This document shows positions 17,987 to 27,484 of a stretch of DNA of 64,000 nucleotides, piece after piece. The translations under genes were made by a program, and so were the position numbers. Within the stretch, counting starts at the first letter, position 1, and each line of letters starts with the position of its first letter. The notes beneath the pieces are model-generated. The model was given only the letters and a program-made list of their open reading frames with translations. It did not search any database and was not told the origin of the DNA. This DNA is from Yersinia canariae (GTDB lineage: Bacteria; Pseudomonadota; Gammaproteobacteria; Enterobacterales; Enterobacteriaceae), in contig NZ_CP043727.1 in NCBI RefSeq assembly GCF_009831415.1, positions 2,604,001-2,668,000 on the forward strand, read 5' to 3'.

Positions 17987-18916
17987 TTATTTCTTATTTT
18001 TATTCGCGAAGTTTTGATAATTATCTTTAGTAATAAGTTGATAAGGGATCATTACACTACTTTCTACTTTCTGACCCGATGCTAATTTTATCGCGGTGTC
18101 TACCGCTCCCTCGCCCTGCCCTTTTGCATCCTGGAAAATACTGACATTAAGGTCGCCTTTTTTAATAAATTCGAGTGCATCTGGCGTGCCATCAATACCG
18201 CCGATAACGACACCTTTTTTCTTCGCCTGTTTTAATGCAAGGATAGCGCCAATGGCCATTTCATCATTATTTGAAGCAATCGCATCTATTGGCTGCCCGG
18301 AGAGGATCCAGTCAGTCGTAACATCAACCGCCTCTTTACGGAAGAATTTCGCTGTTTGTTTATCAATAATATGAATATCTGGGTACTGAGCAGCAACTTT
18401 CTCGACACCACGGGTTCTATCACGGGTAGCCTCACTGGAGAGTTCACCCATAAGAATCATTACATTGCCTTTTCCACCCATCAGTTTTGCCAGTTCTTCC
18501 ATTTGTAGGCGTCCTGCAAGTTCAGAGTCTGAACCCACATAGGCCATACCTGCTGGCAAGGTTATCTCCGGGCGACGATTCACAAAAACGAGCGGAATTT
18601 TTGCCTGTTCAGCTAATTTGATCATCGGCTTCACGCCTTGAGTGTCAACTGGGTTCAAAATAATGGCATCAACACCTTGGCTGACAAAGTTTTCTACTTG
18701 CTGAATTTGTTGAGCAATATCTCCTTTTGCATCTTCAAATTGCCCAGAAACGTTACCCTCTTCTTTCATTTTATTTTGCATAGCCTGACGCAATATTGTC
18801 AGAAAATTGTCATCGAAGTAAGCCATGGAAACACCGATTTTAAGGTCTTTAGCATAGGCGCCCAGTGGCAGCATACAGATAGCGAGTGAGGTAATAATGA
18901 TTTTTTTCAGCTTCAT
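17987..18916 (-). CDS. Periplasmic sugar-binding protein (ribose/inositol/rhizopine type)
   Basis: A 309-residue periplasmic solute-binding protein feeding the ATPase/permease encoded downstream. The signal peptide ends around LGAYA-KD near residue 22. The periplasmic-binding fold shows VENFVSQGVDAIILNPVDT, IPLVFVNRRPE, AYVGSDSELAGRLQ, IASNNDEMAIGAILALKQA and GGIDGTPDALEFIKKGD. The NRRP segment recalls inositol/rhizopine binders more than RbsB, but the ligand cannot be settled from sequence. No kinase or dehydrogenase gene is adjacent; the nearest sugar enzyme is the RpiB-like isomerase beyond zinT. Confidence 0.9.
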   Translation of the reverse strand: MKLKKIIITSLAICMLPLGAYAKDLKIGVSMAYFDDNFLTILRQAMQNKMKEEGNVSGQFEDAKGDIAQQIQQVENFVSQGVDAIILNPVDTQGVKPMIKLAEQAKIPLVFVNRRPEITLPAGMAYVGSDSELAGRLQMEELAKLMGGKGNVMILMGELSSEATRDRTRGVEKVAAQYPDIHIIDKQTAKFFRKEAVDVTTDWILSGQPIDAIASNNDEMAIGAILALKQAKKKGVVIGGIDGTPDALEFIKKGDLNVSIFQDAKGQGEGAVDTAIKLASGQKVESSVMIPYQLITKDNYQNFANKNKK

Positions 18917-19485
18917 GATCTATACCCTTCAATAATGGAATGCATAAACATATCGATGCCTTTATATTGAAATATATTTTTTTACAACTGCTTAACTCAG
19001 CACATCGTAAACATAGCTATATTAGGCACTTCAATGCGCTTTCCGTGAATGCAACTGCCCCATCCCCGGCCTATTTTTACAAATAAACAAGTTAAAACAA
19101 TAAATTATATTTTCCTTATTTCTCTATTGCGCTTCATCCTCTCTTTTTAAACGTTTATTTCATAATTAAGATTATTGAAATTTTTAACACCAAACAACCG
19201 AAATGTGTGTTTTGAACCGTGCAAATAACAAAACTATGACAGGGATCTAACAAATGCTGTTAATTTGAGCGCGCAGCAAGAGTAAACACGAGACTTAGCA
19301 AGCAACAAAGCCGCCAGCATGTCATTCAAGAGGTGAGAAAATAGAGGTAAAACAGTGAGGGGAAGAGAGAGTAATAGCCATGAAGCATACGGGCTATTAC
19401 TCTCACAAAAATATTTACATTTACAATTAAAATCAATATGTTGTATAAAAATCCAATAATTGAAATGATCAAACCAATGCATGAA
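18917..19485. other. 569-bp gap between the sugar ABC operon and hutD
   Basis: The left part should hold the promoter of the sugar ABC operon, and the right part the hutD terminator-like stem. The sequence is AT-rich from about 18961 to 19200. I see no convincing CRP site, riboswitch or RNA gene. An 82-codon minus-strand frame at 19234-19482 has no family features and spans the stem-loop. Confidence 0.5.
19367..19404 (-). terminator. 13-bp hairpin downstream of hutD
   Basis: GAGAGTAATAGCC (19367-19379) pairs perfectly with 19392-19404 across a 12-nt loop, about 80 bp past the hutD stop. The minus-strand tail is pyrimidine-rich (TTCCCCTCAC) rather than a clean T-run. A likely terminator or mRNA-protecting stem. 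Confidence 0.5.
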
Positions 19486-20058
19486 TTACCGCTCTGGGAA
19501 CAAACTTACCCATAACAAACAACTATCGGTAACCAGTGGCTGTAAGCGCCCCCCTTTGATAGTCGGTAACCACCAGCAGCCCTGCGAAGCGCCAAGTTCA
19601 TGTGTTTCGGTATGGTTGATAAGCCATTTTCCTTTCACGACATAGATTAATCCACCATGCGATGCGGGAAGTTCTTGTTGTGATTGAATAGACATGACAC
19701 TGGCCTGCACCTTCCCCCGCCGAGTCATGATATTAAAATCCTGACTACTTCCTCCAAGTAAACGCGCATGTATGGGAATATCGCCAGGAAATGTAAACGG
19801 CTGTAATGGTGTTGATAGTGTATGGGCCTCCCAATCAGGACTGGAAAGTACTACCCCGTCACCAGAGAGTAAGGTAATAGACCGGTCAATATCGGGAAAT
19901 ACTGAAAACGGGCCATCCTGCTCGATCGTCGCGATGCTGGCACGCCAGGCAAAATCATCCCCTCCGACTGGCCAGCATGCTATTTCACGGGTTTCGCCAC
20001 CACCGTTTCGCCAGAGACTAACCGGTAAATTAGCAAAATCAAAAACAGTAAAGCTCAT
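19486..20058 (-). CDS. hutD: HutD-family protein of histidine utilisation
   Basis: A 190-residue cytoplasmic protein of the HutD cupin family. Family marks are LWRNGGGETREIACWP near the N-terminus, WRASIATIEQDGPFSVFPDIDRSI, and LLGGSSQDFNIMTRRG. HutD is reported in Pseudomonas to limit hut over-expression; it is not itself a known pathway enzyme. Its start codon overlaps the hutF stop by one base (TGATG), so the two are translationally coupled. Confidence 0.92.
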   Translation of the reverse strand: MSFTVFDFANLPVSLWRNGGGETREIACWPVGGDDFAWRASIATIEQDGPFSVFPDIDRSITLLSGDGVVLSSPDWEAHTLSTPLQPFTFPGDIPIHARLLGGSSQDFNIMTRRGKVQASVMSIQSQQELPASHGGLIYVVKGKWLINHTETHELGASQGCWWLPTIKGGRLQPLVTDSCLLWVSLFPER

Positions 20059-21428
20059 CAGACCTCCTGTTGACAGGCTTTCAATACCGCCAGAAAAGCC
20101 TGTGCAGTTTGCTGTTGCATTGGATGGTATCTATCCACTATTACTGCTTTGCCTGCCACATAAACATCCCGAATTTGCGATTTATCCCCCGCAAATAACC
20201 ATCGATTCAATAATGAAACAGATTCTGTGCCAGCAATATAAGGATCATCACCATCCAAAACTAACCAGTCTGCTCGGTAACCTTCTGCTAACTGACTAAT
20301 ATTACTGCCACAAGCTTGCCGGCCCCCGGCTAAAGCTTGGCTATAAAGTAAATCAGCTACCGCAGGGTATTGCTCATTTGTCAGGCGATTACGGCGCTGA
20401 TCACGCAAACGCTGCCCATACTCTAGCCAGCGTAGTTCCTCCACAACATTCAAAGAAACATGGCTATCAGAACCTATTCCCCAACGCCCATGATGATGCA
20501 GAAAATCTACTGCGGGGAAGATACCATCCCCCAGATTGGCTTCCGTCGTTGGACATAATCCGGCTATGGCCTGACTTTTAGCCAGCCGTACAAGCTCAGA
20601 TTCATCCAGATGCGTAGCATGAACCAAACACCAACGGCTATCGACCGGTAAATGGTCATACAACCATGCCACTGGCCGTTGACCGCTCCAGGCAAGGCAG
20701 TCGTTAACCTCTTTTTGTTGCTCCGCAATATGAATATGTACAGGTAATTGTTTATCCGAAACTTGTAAGACTTCTTGCATCTGACTCAGCTCGACTGCGC
20801 GCAATGAATGGAAGCATAAACCGTGGTTTTGCAGGGGCCGATTCGCTAGTTGTTTACTGATAACTTGCTGCTGCTTGAGATAGTTTTCTGTACTTTGAAT
20901 AAAGCGCCGTTGCCCCTGTTGCGCAGGTTGACCTCCGAACCCCGCATAACTATACAAGACGGGTAATAAAGTCATTCCTATTCCCACATCATGTGCCGCT
21001 TGGCTTAATTGCGAGGTCATTTCACCTGGATCACTGTATGGATTACCATCGGCACTGTGATGTAAATAATGGAATTCCGCGACCTGGGTATAGCCGCCTT
21101 TTAGCATTTCGATATACAACTGGCGGGCAATCACACCGACATGCTCTGGTGTCAATTGCTGAACTAATCGATACATTAAATCTCGCCAAGTCCAAAAACT
21201 ATCCTGCGGATTACCGGCAATTTCGGCTAACCCAGACATCATGCGCTGAAAAGCATGGGAGTGGAGATTGGGCATGCCGGGTATTATCGGCCCGGAGAGG
21301 ATCAAGCAGCCGGCGTCACTGCTGCCAGCCATAATGTGCTGAATATTCCCCTGTTCGTTAACAGTAATCTGTACATCATCCGCCCACCCATCAGCTAAAA
21401 AAGCACGTTTGGTAAAATAAACTGGCAT
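20058..21428 (-). CDS. hutF: HutF, formimidoylglutamate deiminase
   Basis: A 456-residue metal-dependent amidohydrolase converting N-formimino-L-glutamate to N-formyl-L-glutamate and ammonia. Metal ligands are visible: HSH near 56-58 (PGMPNLHSHAFQRMM), His in HIHIAEQQKE, His in LVHATHLDESE and Asp in IGSDSHVSLN. Together with HutG it forms the two-step branch from formiminoglutamate to glutamate. It is divergent from hutC with a HutC-type palindrome between them. Confidence 0.95.
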   Translation of the reverse strand: MPVYFTKRAFLADGWADDVQITVNEQGNIQHIMAGSSDAGCLILSGPIIPGMPNLHSHAFQRMMSGLAEIAGNPQDSFWTWRDLMYRLVQQLTPEHVGVIARQLYIEMLKGGYTQVAEFHYLHHSADGNPYSDPGEMTSQLSQAAHDVGIGMTLLPVLYSYAGFGGQPAQQGQRRFIQSTENYLKQQQVISKQLANRPLQNHGLCFHSLRAVELSQMQEVLQVSDKQLPVHIHIAEQQKEVNDCLAWSGQRPVAWLYDHLPVDSRWCLVHATHLDESELVRLAKSQAIAGLCPTTEANLGDGIFPAVDFLHHHGRWGIGSDSHVSLNVVEELRWLEYGQRLRDQRRNRLTNEQYPAVADLLYSQALAGGRQACGSNISQLAEGYRADWLVLDGDDPYIAGTESVSLLNRWLFAGDKSQIRDVYVAGKAVIVDRYHPMQQQTAQAFLAVLKACQQEV

Positions 21429-21502
21429 AGCGATATCCCAATATTTAGTTCATAGTCAAACGCGCTGAGCAGCAGCTGCGTCAATTAATTAAATCACTCA
21501 CT

Positions 21503-21512
21503 TGTATATACA
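21503..21512. promoter_or_regulatory. HutC-type operator in hutF-hutC gap
   Basis: Palindrome TGTATATACA, followed by a partial copy TATACA, between divergent hutF and hutC. The same 10-mer recurs upstream of hutI. It matches the TGTATA-type operator of HutC repressors, suggesting autoregulation and control of hutFD. Confidence 0.7.
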
Positions 21513-21576
21513 TATACACCCGCTAAATTCAACCGTAGACTTAGCGTATAATTTCTTATCTGACGAGGTTAACGTC

Positions 21577-22344
21577 GTGGCGGAACAGCAAACAGCCTTA
21601 CAATTGAGTCCCGCAATGGACGATATTCCTGCACCTATTTATCAACGGGTTAAGTTGGCTATCACCCGCCAAATCAGAACAGGTGTCTGGCAACCCCATC
21701 AACGCGTCCCTTCAGAGAGTGAGCTTGTCGCCGAGTTGGGGGTCAGTCGTATGACTATCAACCGGGCGTTACGCGAGCTCACCAGTGAAGGTTTTCTCAT
21801 CCGAATGCAAGGAGTGGGAACCTTCGTTGCTGAAGCAAAAGCGCACAGTGCCTTACTGGAAGTGCATAACATTGCTGACGAAATTACTGCGCGTGGTCAT
21901 CGTCACAGCAGTAAAATTTTGCAGCTAGAGGCGCGGCCAGCAAGCGCTGAAGAGGCGATTGCTCTTGGTATTCAGCCTGGCCAGCAACTGTTCTACTCGC
22001 AAATTGTTCATTATGAGAATGACATTCCCATTCAGGTCGAAAATCGTTGTGTCAATCCAAGTACCGCGCCCAATTATATGAAGCAGGATTTCAGCCAAAT
22101 AACCCCTTACAGCTACCTCACCCAAGTCGCTCCGCTTACTGAAGGTGAGCATATTGTTGAAGCCGTGATACCAAATCCACTTGAGCGCCAATTGTTACAA
22201 TTAAGTGAACATGAACCCTGCCTATTGATTCGTCGGAGAACTTGGTATGGAAAAGCAATCGTGACGGCAGCTCAACTGCTTTATCCTGGCTCCCGTTATC
22301 AACTCTATGGCCGTTTTACCCCACAAGGTACCGTCACGTCCTGA
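21577..22344 (+). CDS. hutC: HutC, GntR-family histidine-utilisation repressor
   Basis: A 255-residue cytoplasmic repressor that binds hut operators and is released by urocanate. The GntR winged helix lies at about 20-90 (IYQRVKLAITRQIRTGVWQ, VPSESELVAELGVSRMTINR, EGFLIRMQGVGTFVAE). A UTRA effector domain follows, with ARPASAEEAIALGIQPGQQL and a C-terminal LLYPGSRYQLYGRF. I chose GTG 21577, with GAGG 8 nt upstream; the frame extends to a TTG at 21502, but this lies inside the operator. HutC-type palindromes flank the gene on both sides. Confidence 0.94.
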   Translation: MAEQQTALQLSPAMDDIPAPIYQRVKLAITRQIRTGVWQPHQRVPSESELVAELGVSRMTINRALRELTSEGFLIRMQGVGTFVAEAKAHSALLEVHNIADEITARGHRHSSKILQLEARPASAEEAIALGIQPGQQLFYSQIVHYENDIPIQVENRCVNPSTAPNYMKQDFSQITPYSYLTQVAPLTEGEHIVEAVIPNPLERQLLQLSEHEPCLLIRRRTWYGKAIVTAAQLLYPGSRYQLYGRFTPQGTVTS

Positions 22345-22439
22345 ACAATTTTATTTCTCTTCGAGAACTGCGAAGTGTTACGCAATTGTTTAAATACCTA
22401 TCTTGCCGATAGTGAATTTATGCGCTAGGTTGTCCATGA

Positions 22440-22451
22440 TTGTATATACAA
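22440..22451. promoter_or_regulatory. HutC-type operator upstream of hutI
   Basis: Perfect palindrome TTGTATATACAA, 28 bp before the hutI ATG, sharing its 10-bp core with the hutF-hutC site. It implies that hutIG has its own HutC-repressed promoter. Confidence 0.75.
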
Positions 22452-22479
22452 CTTAATTCTGTACATCTTAGGGAGTCAG

Positions 22480-23700
22480 ATGGTGTCAACGATTCACTGC
22501 GACAGTTTATGGTACGGTGCCGATATCGTGACCATGCGTGGAGGGAAATATCACCTGATCCCGCAAGGCGCTATGGCGGTTACTGAAGGTAAAATAGTCT
22601 GGATCGGGCCATATAGTGAATTACCCGAACTCAATGCTTCACGTGAAGTTGTCTACCCCGGCGGCTTGATTACTCCCGGATTGATTGATTGTCATACACA
22701 TTTGGTGTTTGGTGGTGACAGGAGTGCCGAATTTGAGCAACGTCTGAATGGCGTTAGCTATGCAGAAATTGCAGCTAATGGTGGCGGCATTGTGTCAACG
22801 GTCAGAGCAACGCGAAATACCAGTGAGCAACAATTATTAGAACAAGCTCTATTTCGTCTAAAGCCCCTACTCGCTGAAGGTGTGACCTGCATTGAAATTA
22901 AATCCGGTTACGGTCTTAGCCTTGAAAGTGAGATGAAAATGCTCCGCGTCGCTCGGCGGTTAGGTGAATTATTGCCTGTAACGGTTAAAGCAACCTGCCT
23001 GGCCGCTCATGCTTTGCCACCCGAGTTTGCGGGCCGTGATGATGACTATATTGATTTTGTTTGTGACTCCATTATTCCTGAAGTCGCAAACAAAAAGTTA
23101 GCCGATGCTGTTGATGCATTTTGTGAGCATCTCGCATTTTCACCAGCACAAGTTGAGCGCGTATTCTTAGCTGCACAACAAGCGGGTTTACCCGTCAAAC
23201 TGCATGCTGAACAGCTCTCATCATTGAATGGGAGCACTCTTGCCGCCAAATTTAATGCCCTGTCAGCAGATCATCTTGAATATGCAACAGAGCCAGATGT
23301 TCAGGCAATGGCTAATGCCGGTACTGTCGCGGTATTGTTGCCAGGAGCATATTATTTATTGCGGGAAACACAATGCCCTCCTGTGGAATTATTTCGCCAA
23401 TATAACGTACCAATGGCATTGGCCAGTGACGCCAATCCGGGAACATCTCCCGCACTCTCTCTCCGATTGATGCTCAATATGGCATGCACATTATTCCGTA
23501 TGACGCCGGAAGAGGCGCTAGCGGGTGTCACTTGTCATGCTGCTCAAGCTTTGGGGTTACAAGATAGTCAGGGAACACTGGAAACCGGTAAGTTGGCCAA
23601 TTGGGTTCATTGGCCATTATCACGCCCTGCTGAACTGGCTTACTGGCTAGGTGGTCAACTACCTGTGTCTGTGGTTTTTCAAGGAGATACTCGTCTATGA
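22480..23700 (+). CDS. hutI: HutI, imidazolonepropionase
   Basis: A 406-residue cytoplasmic amidohydrolase that opens 4-imidazolone-5-propanoate to N-formimino-L-glutamate, the third step of histidine breakdown. Metal and active-site motifs: [49 protein letters not shown] and [12 protein letters not shown]. The ATG at 22480 follows GGGAG. It overlaps hutG by 4 nt (ATGA). The preceding enzymes HutH and HutU are not encoded in this window. Confidence 0.96.
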   Translation: MVSTIHCDSLWYGADIVTMRGGKYHLIPQGAMAVTEGKIVWIGPYSELPELNASREVVYPGGLITPGLIDCHTHLVFGGDRSAEFEQRLNGVSYAEIAANGGGIVSTVRATRNTSEQQLLEQALFRLKPLLAEGVTCIEIKSGYGLSLESEMKMLRVARRLGELLPVTVKATCLAAHALPPEFAGRDDDYIDFVCDSIIPEVANKKLADAVDAFCEHLAFSPAQVERVFLAAQQAGLPVKLHAEQLSSLNGSTLAAKFNALSADHLEYATEPDVQAMANAGTVAVLLPGAYYLLRETQCPPVELFRQYNVPMALASDANPGTSPALSLRLMLNMACTLFRMTPEEALAGVTCHAAQALGLQDSQGTLETGKLANWVHWPLSRPAELAYWLGGQLPVSVVFQGDTRL

Positions 23701-24506
23701 ATCTAATTGACCCGCTAAACTTCCAGGCCGGAGAACTGCCTTTATTAATCAGTATTCCGCATGCAGGGACGCGCCTGACTCCTGCCGTTGAAGCCGGGCT
23801 GACAGATGCAGCTCGCCCGTTATCAGATACAGACTGGTATATACCTCGTCTTTATGACTTCGCCCGCAACATTGGTGCCAGCATAGTTATCGGAAATTAC
23901 TCCCGTTTGGTGGTTGATCTGAATCGCCCAGAAGATGATCAGCCGCTTTATACTACGGCAACCACGGGTTTGTTCCCTGAAACACTGTTCGATGGACGTC
24001 CATGCTTTATGCCGGGTAAAACCCCCTCTTCGCAAGAGCGTCAATCCTATTTGTTACATATTTGGAACCCTTACCACCAGCAACTTCAGAGCGAGCTGGT
24101 GCGTCTTAAAGCCAAATTTGGCTATGCATTATTGTTAGATGCTCATTCGATTGCCTCAGTTATCCCGAGGTTATTTGATGGGAAACTGCCAGATTTGAAT
24201 TTCGGGACTAACAGCGGTGCCAGTTGTGACTCATCATTAAGTAAACAACTCATAGAATGTTGCGAGCACCAATCTACATTTAGTTATGTATTAAATGGCC
24301 GCTTTAAAGGTGGTTATATAACTCGGGCATATGGTTTACCGCAGAACCACCAACATGCGGTGCAACTTGAATTATCACAGTTAAACTATATGTCTGAAAC
24401 TGAACCTTATTCCTATCTACCAGAACGAGCGAGTCACTTACAAAAGTTACTCCAACAATTGGTAAACACCATGCTGGCGTGGGGTGAGCATCACTATTCG
24501 CGCTGA
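23697..24506 (+). CDS. hutG: HutG, N-formylglutamate amidohydrolase
   Basis: A 269-residue enzyme hydrolysing N-formyl-L-glutamate to glutamate and formate. It belongs to the N-formylglutamate amidohydrolase family rather than the arginase-like formiminoglutamase family. Signature segments are [30 protein letters not shown] and [16 protein letters not shown]. It completes the route started by HutF. Its start overlaps the hutI stop, and a strong terminator follows 45 bp later. Confidence 0.94.
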   Translation: MNLIDPLNFQAGELPLLISIPHAGTRLTPAVEAGLTDAARPLSDTDWYIPRLYDFARNIGASIVIGNYSRLVVDLNRPEDDQPLYTTATTGLFPETLFDGRPCFMPGKTPSSQERQSYLLHIWNPYHQQLQSELVRLKAKFGYALLLDAHSIASVIPRLFDGKLPDLNFGTNSGASCDSSLSKQLIECCEHQSTFSYVLNGRFKGGYITRAYGLPQNHQHAVQLELSQLNYMSETEPYSYLPERASHLQKLLQQLVNTMLAWGEHHYSR

Positions 24507-24551
24507 TCTGTGATAAAACTCAGCACCTAACCACCTGAATATTTAAATACA

Positions 24552-24579
24552 AAAAAGGCGGGGATAACCCCGCCTTTTT
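24552..24579. terminator. Bidirectional rho-independent terminator, hutG / porin
   Basis: GC stem GGCGGGG/CCCCGCC with a 4-nt loop, flanked by A and T runs on both sides (24552-24579), between convergent hutG and the porin gene. Confidence 0.92.
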
Positions 24580-24631
24580 AATTCACCTATTTCCGACACA
24601 GAAAAGGGTAATATTTACTGTTTAAGTTAAC

Positions 24632-25717
24632 TTAGAAACGGTAAGTCAAGTTAACAGCAACAGTATCGTCTGTGCCCAGACCCAATGGGTTGTTGTCTTG
24701 ATCCAGCAAGTTAATCTGGTAATCAACATAGGCAAACATGTTCTTATTGATGTAGTAAGTCACACCGACTTCAGCATATTTCAGCAAATCAGCACTTCCC
24801 ACTGCATCCAGATCTTTACCTTTAGACTGAACATAAGCAATAGATGGACGAATGCCGTTTTCGAATTGATACTGAGCAACCAATTCTACGTTCTGGGTTT
24901 TGTTCGCGATCAATGCTTTGTATGGCGTCATATTCAAGGTTTCGCCGTACATTGCTGCCAGATAAACCTGGTTCGCATCATACTTCAGCGCGGTAGCCCA
25001 AGCTTGAGCTTTGTCACCGCTAGCACTGTTAGCCAGCGTTTTCTGCCCCAGAGTACGGTTAGAGTTAGAATATGCAGCTACGACACCAATGCCACTGCCT
25101 TCAATGTCTTGATAATCAACAGACAAACCGAAGCCGTCGCCGTTAGCTTTCTGAATTGCGCGCTCATTTTTGCTGGTATCGCCATCATCATTGCGGCCCT
25201 GATACTGAGCGGCAACATTCAGACCTTTTACCATGCCGAAGAAGTCAGAGTTACGGTAAGTTGCCAGACCGGTTGAACGGCCAGTCATGTAGTTGTCAGT
25301 GTAAGCGATTGAGTCGCCACCGAACTCTGGCAGCATATCGGTATATGCTAATGCGTCATACACTACGCCATAATTACGGCCATAATCAAAAGAGCCAAAT
25401 TCAGCAAATTTTAAACCTGCAAAACCTAAGCGGGTTTTATTACCTTTATCACCCTGAGACTCAGCATTTTTTGCCGCTACGTTATATTCCCACTGACCGA
25501 AACCAGTCAATTGGCTATTGATTTGTGTTTCGCCCTTAAAACCAAAACGCACATAAGTATCATCGGCGTTATTATGATTTGAGAAGAGATACTTAGCGGC
25601 TACGCGGCCATAAAGATCCAGCTTGTTGCCGTCTTTATTATAAATTTCTGCTGCGTTTGAAAGAGTAGGAACCATACTCAAGGTGACCGCCAAGGCCAGA
25701 ACACTGCGCTTCATCAT
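24632..25717 (-). CDS. General porin, OmpC/OmpF family
   Basis: A 361-residue trimeric outer-membrane porin for small hydrophilic solutes. The signal peptide is [22 protein letters not shown] and the mature protein begins [24 protein letters not shown]. The constriction-loop region contains [10 protein letters not shown], and the protein ends in the typical VNLTYRF with terminal Phe. It is near the lower end of the family's length. The chosen ATG 25717 follows AAGGA; the frame extends upstream to 25747. A very long AT-rich leader suggests complex regulation such as OmpR or sRNA control, not demonstrated here. Which named Omp it matches is not decided. Confidence 0.93.
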   Translation of the reverse strand: MMKRSVLALAVTLSMVPTLSNAAEIYNKDGNKLDLYGRVAAKYLFSNHNNADDTYVRFGFKGETQINSQLTGFGQWEYNVAAKNAESQGDKGNKTRLGFAGLKFAEFGSFDYGRNYGVVYDALAYTDMLPEFGGDSIAYTDNYMTGRSTGLATYRNSDFFGMVKGLNVAAQYQGRNDDGDTSKNERAIQKANGDGFGLSVDYQDIEGSGIGVVAAYSNSNRTLGQKTLANSASGDKAQAWATALKYDANQVYLAAMYGETLNMTPYKALIANKTQNVELVAQYQFENGIRPSIAYVQSKGKDLDAVGSADLLKYAEVGVTYYINKNMFAYVDYQINLLDQDNNPLGLGTDDTVAVNLTYRF

Positions 25718-26442
25718 TATTTTTCCTTTAAATTTTAATAAAACCAACCCGCGGGCTAAATTAATTTTTTAGCCTCATAAAAGTTAATTTTTAATTTTTT
25801 ATAGTTACCTGTCTTTGTAAAGCGAATAGACATTATCATTAAGCACGAAAAGTTAAAACGGTAAATTTGAAGATATATAGGTATAAACAGGTAATCAATT
25901 GTAACAAAATGTTTTTAATGGAACTTTCCATAACCTATTGATTAACTGTAGTTTTAAGTAATTACATATAACCAAAACAGTGCATTAGCACCATTTTAGT
26001 GCAAAGTCATTTCAATTTGTTTCTTTTTTGTTCTTTTACGTGATTAGATTTGTAAAATGGAGTTAATATCACACTTCTATTCTATTTTTTATATATAAAA
26101 AGCAATTTTCCGGCTATTTAAAGAGCAGGACATAACAGGCTTAATATCCTATTTGGTGCAACAAATGAAAATTGAAACATAAACTGGATTGATAGGTTTA
26201 TAAAAAGTGTGGGTTTAAAAGAGGGGATAATTAGAGGGTTTTATAAAACGCCCCATTACTTATATAAAACAGAATGAGATAATCTTTAATTTAATGAGTA
26301 TAAAATGAGCTATTGATGTTATGAGTTCACTTTTTTGCATGCCAAATAAAATATTTCGCTTTAAATTTAGCTTAAGTAAAACGCCCCATAGTGATATTAC
26401 CCCGCGTAACTATTTAGGGCGGTATTGGTAATATGGTCTAAC
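25718..26442. other. 725-bp AT-rich non-coding region upstream of porin
   Basis: No plausible gene. The half near 25718-25850 should hold the porin promoter and leader. A 13-bp direct repeat, TAAAACGCCCCAT, occurs at 26244-26256 and 26377-26389. An imperfect stem (ATATTACC 26394-26401 with GGTAATAT 26427-26434) lies just downstream of astE and may terminate it. Room remains for a small RNA, but none is recognised. Confidence 0.5.
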
Positions 26443-27435
26443 TTATGCTTTTGATAATTCACTCTCAGCCATTTGCACCAACATGATCCCTGCACGTAAT
26501 CCCAGTGCGACCCGTGGATTTGGAAATAAAATCCATTCATATTCATGTTCAACGCGGTAACACTCATTCAACTGCTCGGCCAGCAAGGTTCCTTGCGGAT
26601 AGCGAGTGAAGTTCACTGTGTCATCCGCTACCCATAATTTAAAATCAGCGTGTTGCTTAAGCAGTGATTTCACTACCCGATAAAATATCATGGCCTCGGT
26701 AGAGCGCTTAGGCCGCTGTTCACCGCTGACTAATGCCCGTAAACCCGCAGTGATAGCGCTAAATTGTCTGAGCTGATTTTCCCCAAAAGGCAGTGCCTTA
26801 CCTAATTCCAGCGTGCAACTTGCCGCCTGATGAAATTCACTGCTGAAGTGGGCAAAAGTTCCCCCCGCGGAGGTGTGCATGACTAACGCCTCTAATTCAC
26901 TATCATTTAGCCAGCGCAACATTTCCGCCGAATAGGGTGTGGTTTGGTAGGGTAATAAGCCAAAGCGGGTATGATAAGAGCCACGAATCGCAGTGTGTAA
27001 ATCATAATGCAGCCGTGTAGATTGAGGGGCTGTCGCAAAAAACTCCCCGACCCATTGTTCGAGGGATTCGGCCCGCCGAGCCTCATCTGCTGGCAAATAA
27101 TTCTGGTGGCGACCACCAAACATGCGGTTGATATCGGCAGTGAGATAGCGCTCTCCGGCTCTGATGGCCGCTGGATTGCCCAATATCACTAGCAGACGTA
27201 TTGCCAACGTCAATTTGTCAGCTAATAAGTCTGAGACTAATTGGTTTAGGATTTCAATTGGCGCTGTTTCATTTCCGTGAATACCGGCCGATAGCACGAC
27301 TGATTGCGTATAGCCATGCTGAGGTGTCAGCATCAATACCCCCTCATCCAGCCATTGCCATTTAATACCTGGCGTTTCACTGTGTGTGACTGATGGTGGA
27401 TGACCCGATAGAGTGACTGACAGAAAATCTTGCAT
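26443..27435 (-). CDS. astE: AstE, succinylglutamate desuccinylase
   Basis: A 330-residue zinc enzyme releasing glutamate and succinate from N-succinylglutamate, the last AST step. Metal ligands appear in SAGIHGNETAPIE (His near 53, Glu near 56) and YDLHTAIRGS. It is last in astCADBE. Two adjacent ATGs exist; 27435 has better spacing from AAGGG than 27438. Confidence 0.95.
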   Translation of the reverse strand: MQDFLSVTLSGHPPSVTHSETPGIKWQWLDEGVLMLTPQHGYTQSVVLSAGIHGNETAPIEILNQLVSDLLADKLTLAIRLLVILGNPAAIRAGERYLTADINRMFGGRHQNYLPADEARRAESLEQWVGEFFATAPQSTRLHYDLHTAIRGSYHTRFGLLPYQTTPYSAEMLRWLNDSELEALVMHTSAGGTFAHFSSEFHQAASCTLELGKALPFGENQLRQFSAITAGLRALVSGEQRPKRSTEAMIFYRVVKSLLKQHADFKLWVADDTVNFTRYPQGTLLAEQLNECYRVEHEYEWILFPNPRVALGLRAGIMLVQMAESELSKA

Positions 27436-27484
27436 CATTATCCCTTTAATTTCCTATACTTACCGACAGATTCCGATGTTTCCG

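Noticed and set aside
18917..19230. Possible CRP site upstream of the sugar-binding protein
   Set aside because: TGTGTG-like sequence near 19204 lacks a matching TCACA half-site at the right distance.
19234..19482. 82-codon minus-strand frame after hutD
   Set aside because: It spans a 13-bp stem-loop and has composition typical of non-coding sequence; no homologue recognised.
24698..25276. 192-codon frame antisense to the porin
   Set aside because: The porin on the other strand has a clear signal peptide and barrel features; this is a shadow frame.
25850..26440. AT-rich region considered as an attachment site, replication origin or insertion scar
   Set aside because: No integrase, tRNA end, iteron cluster or target-site duplication; only one 13-bp repeat pair was seen.
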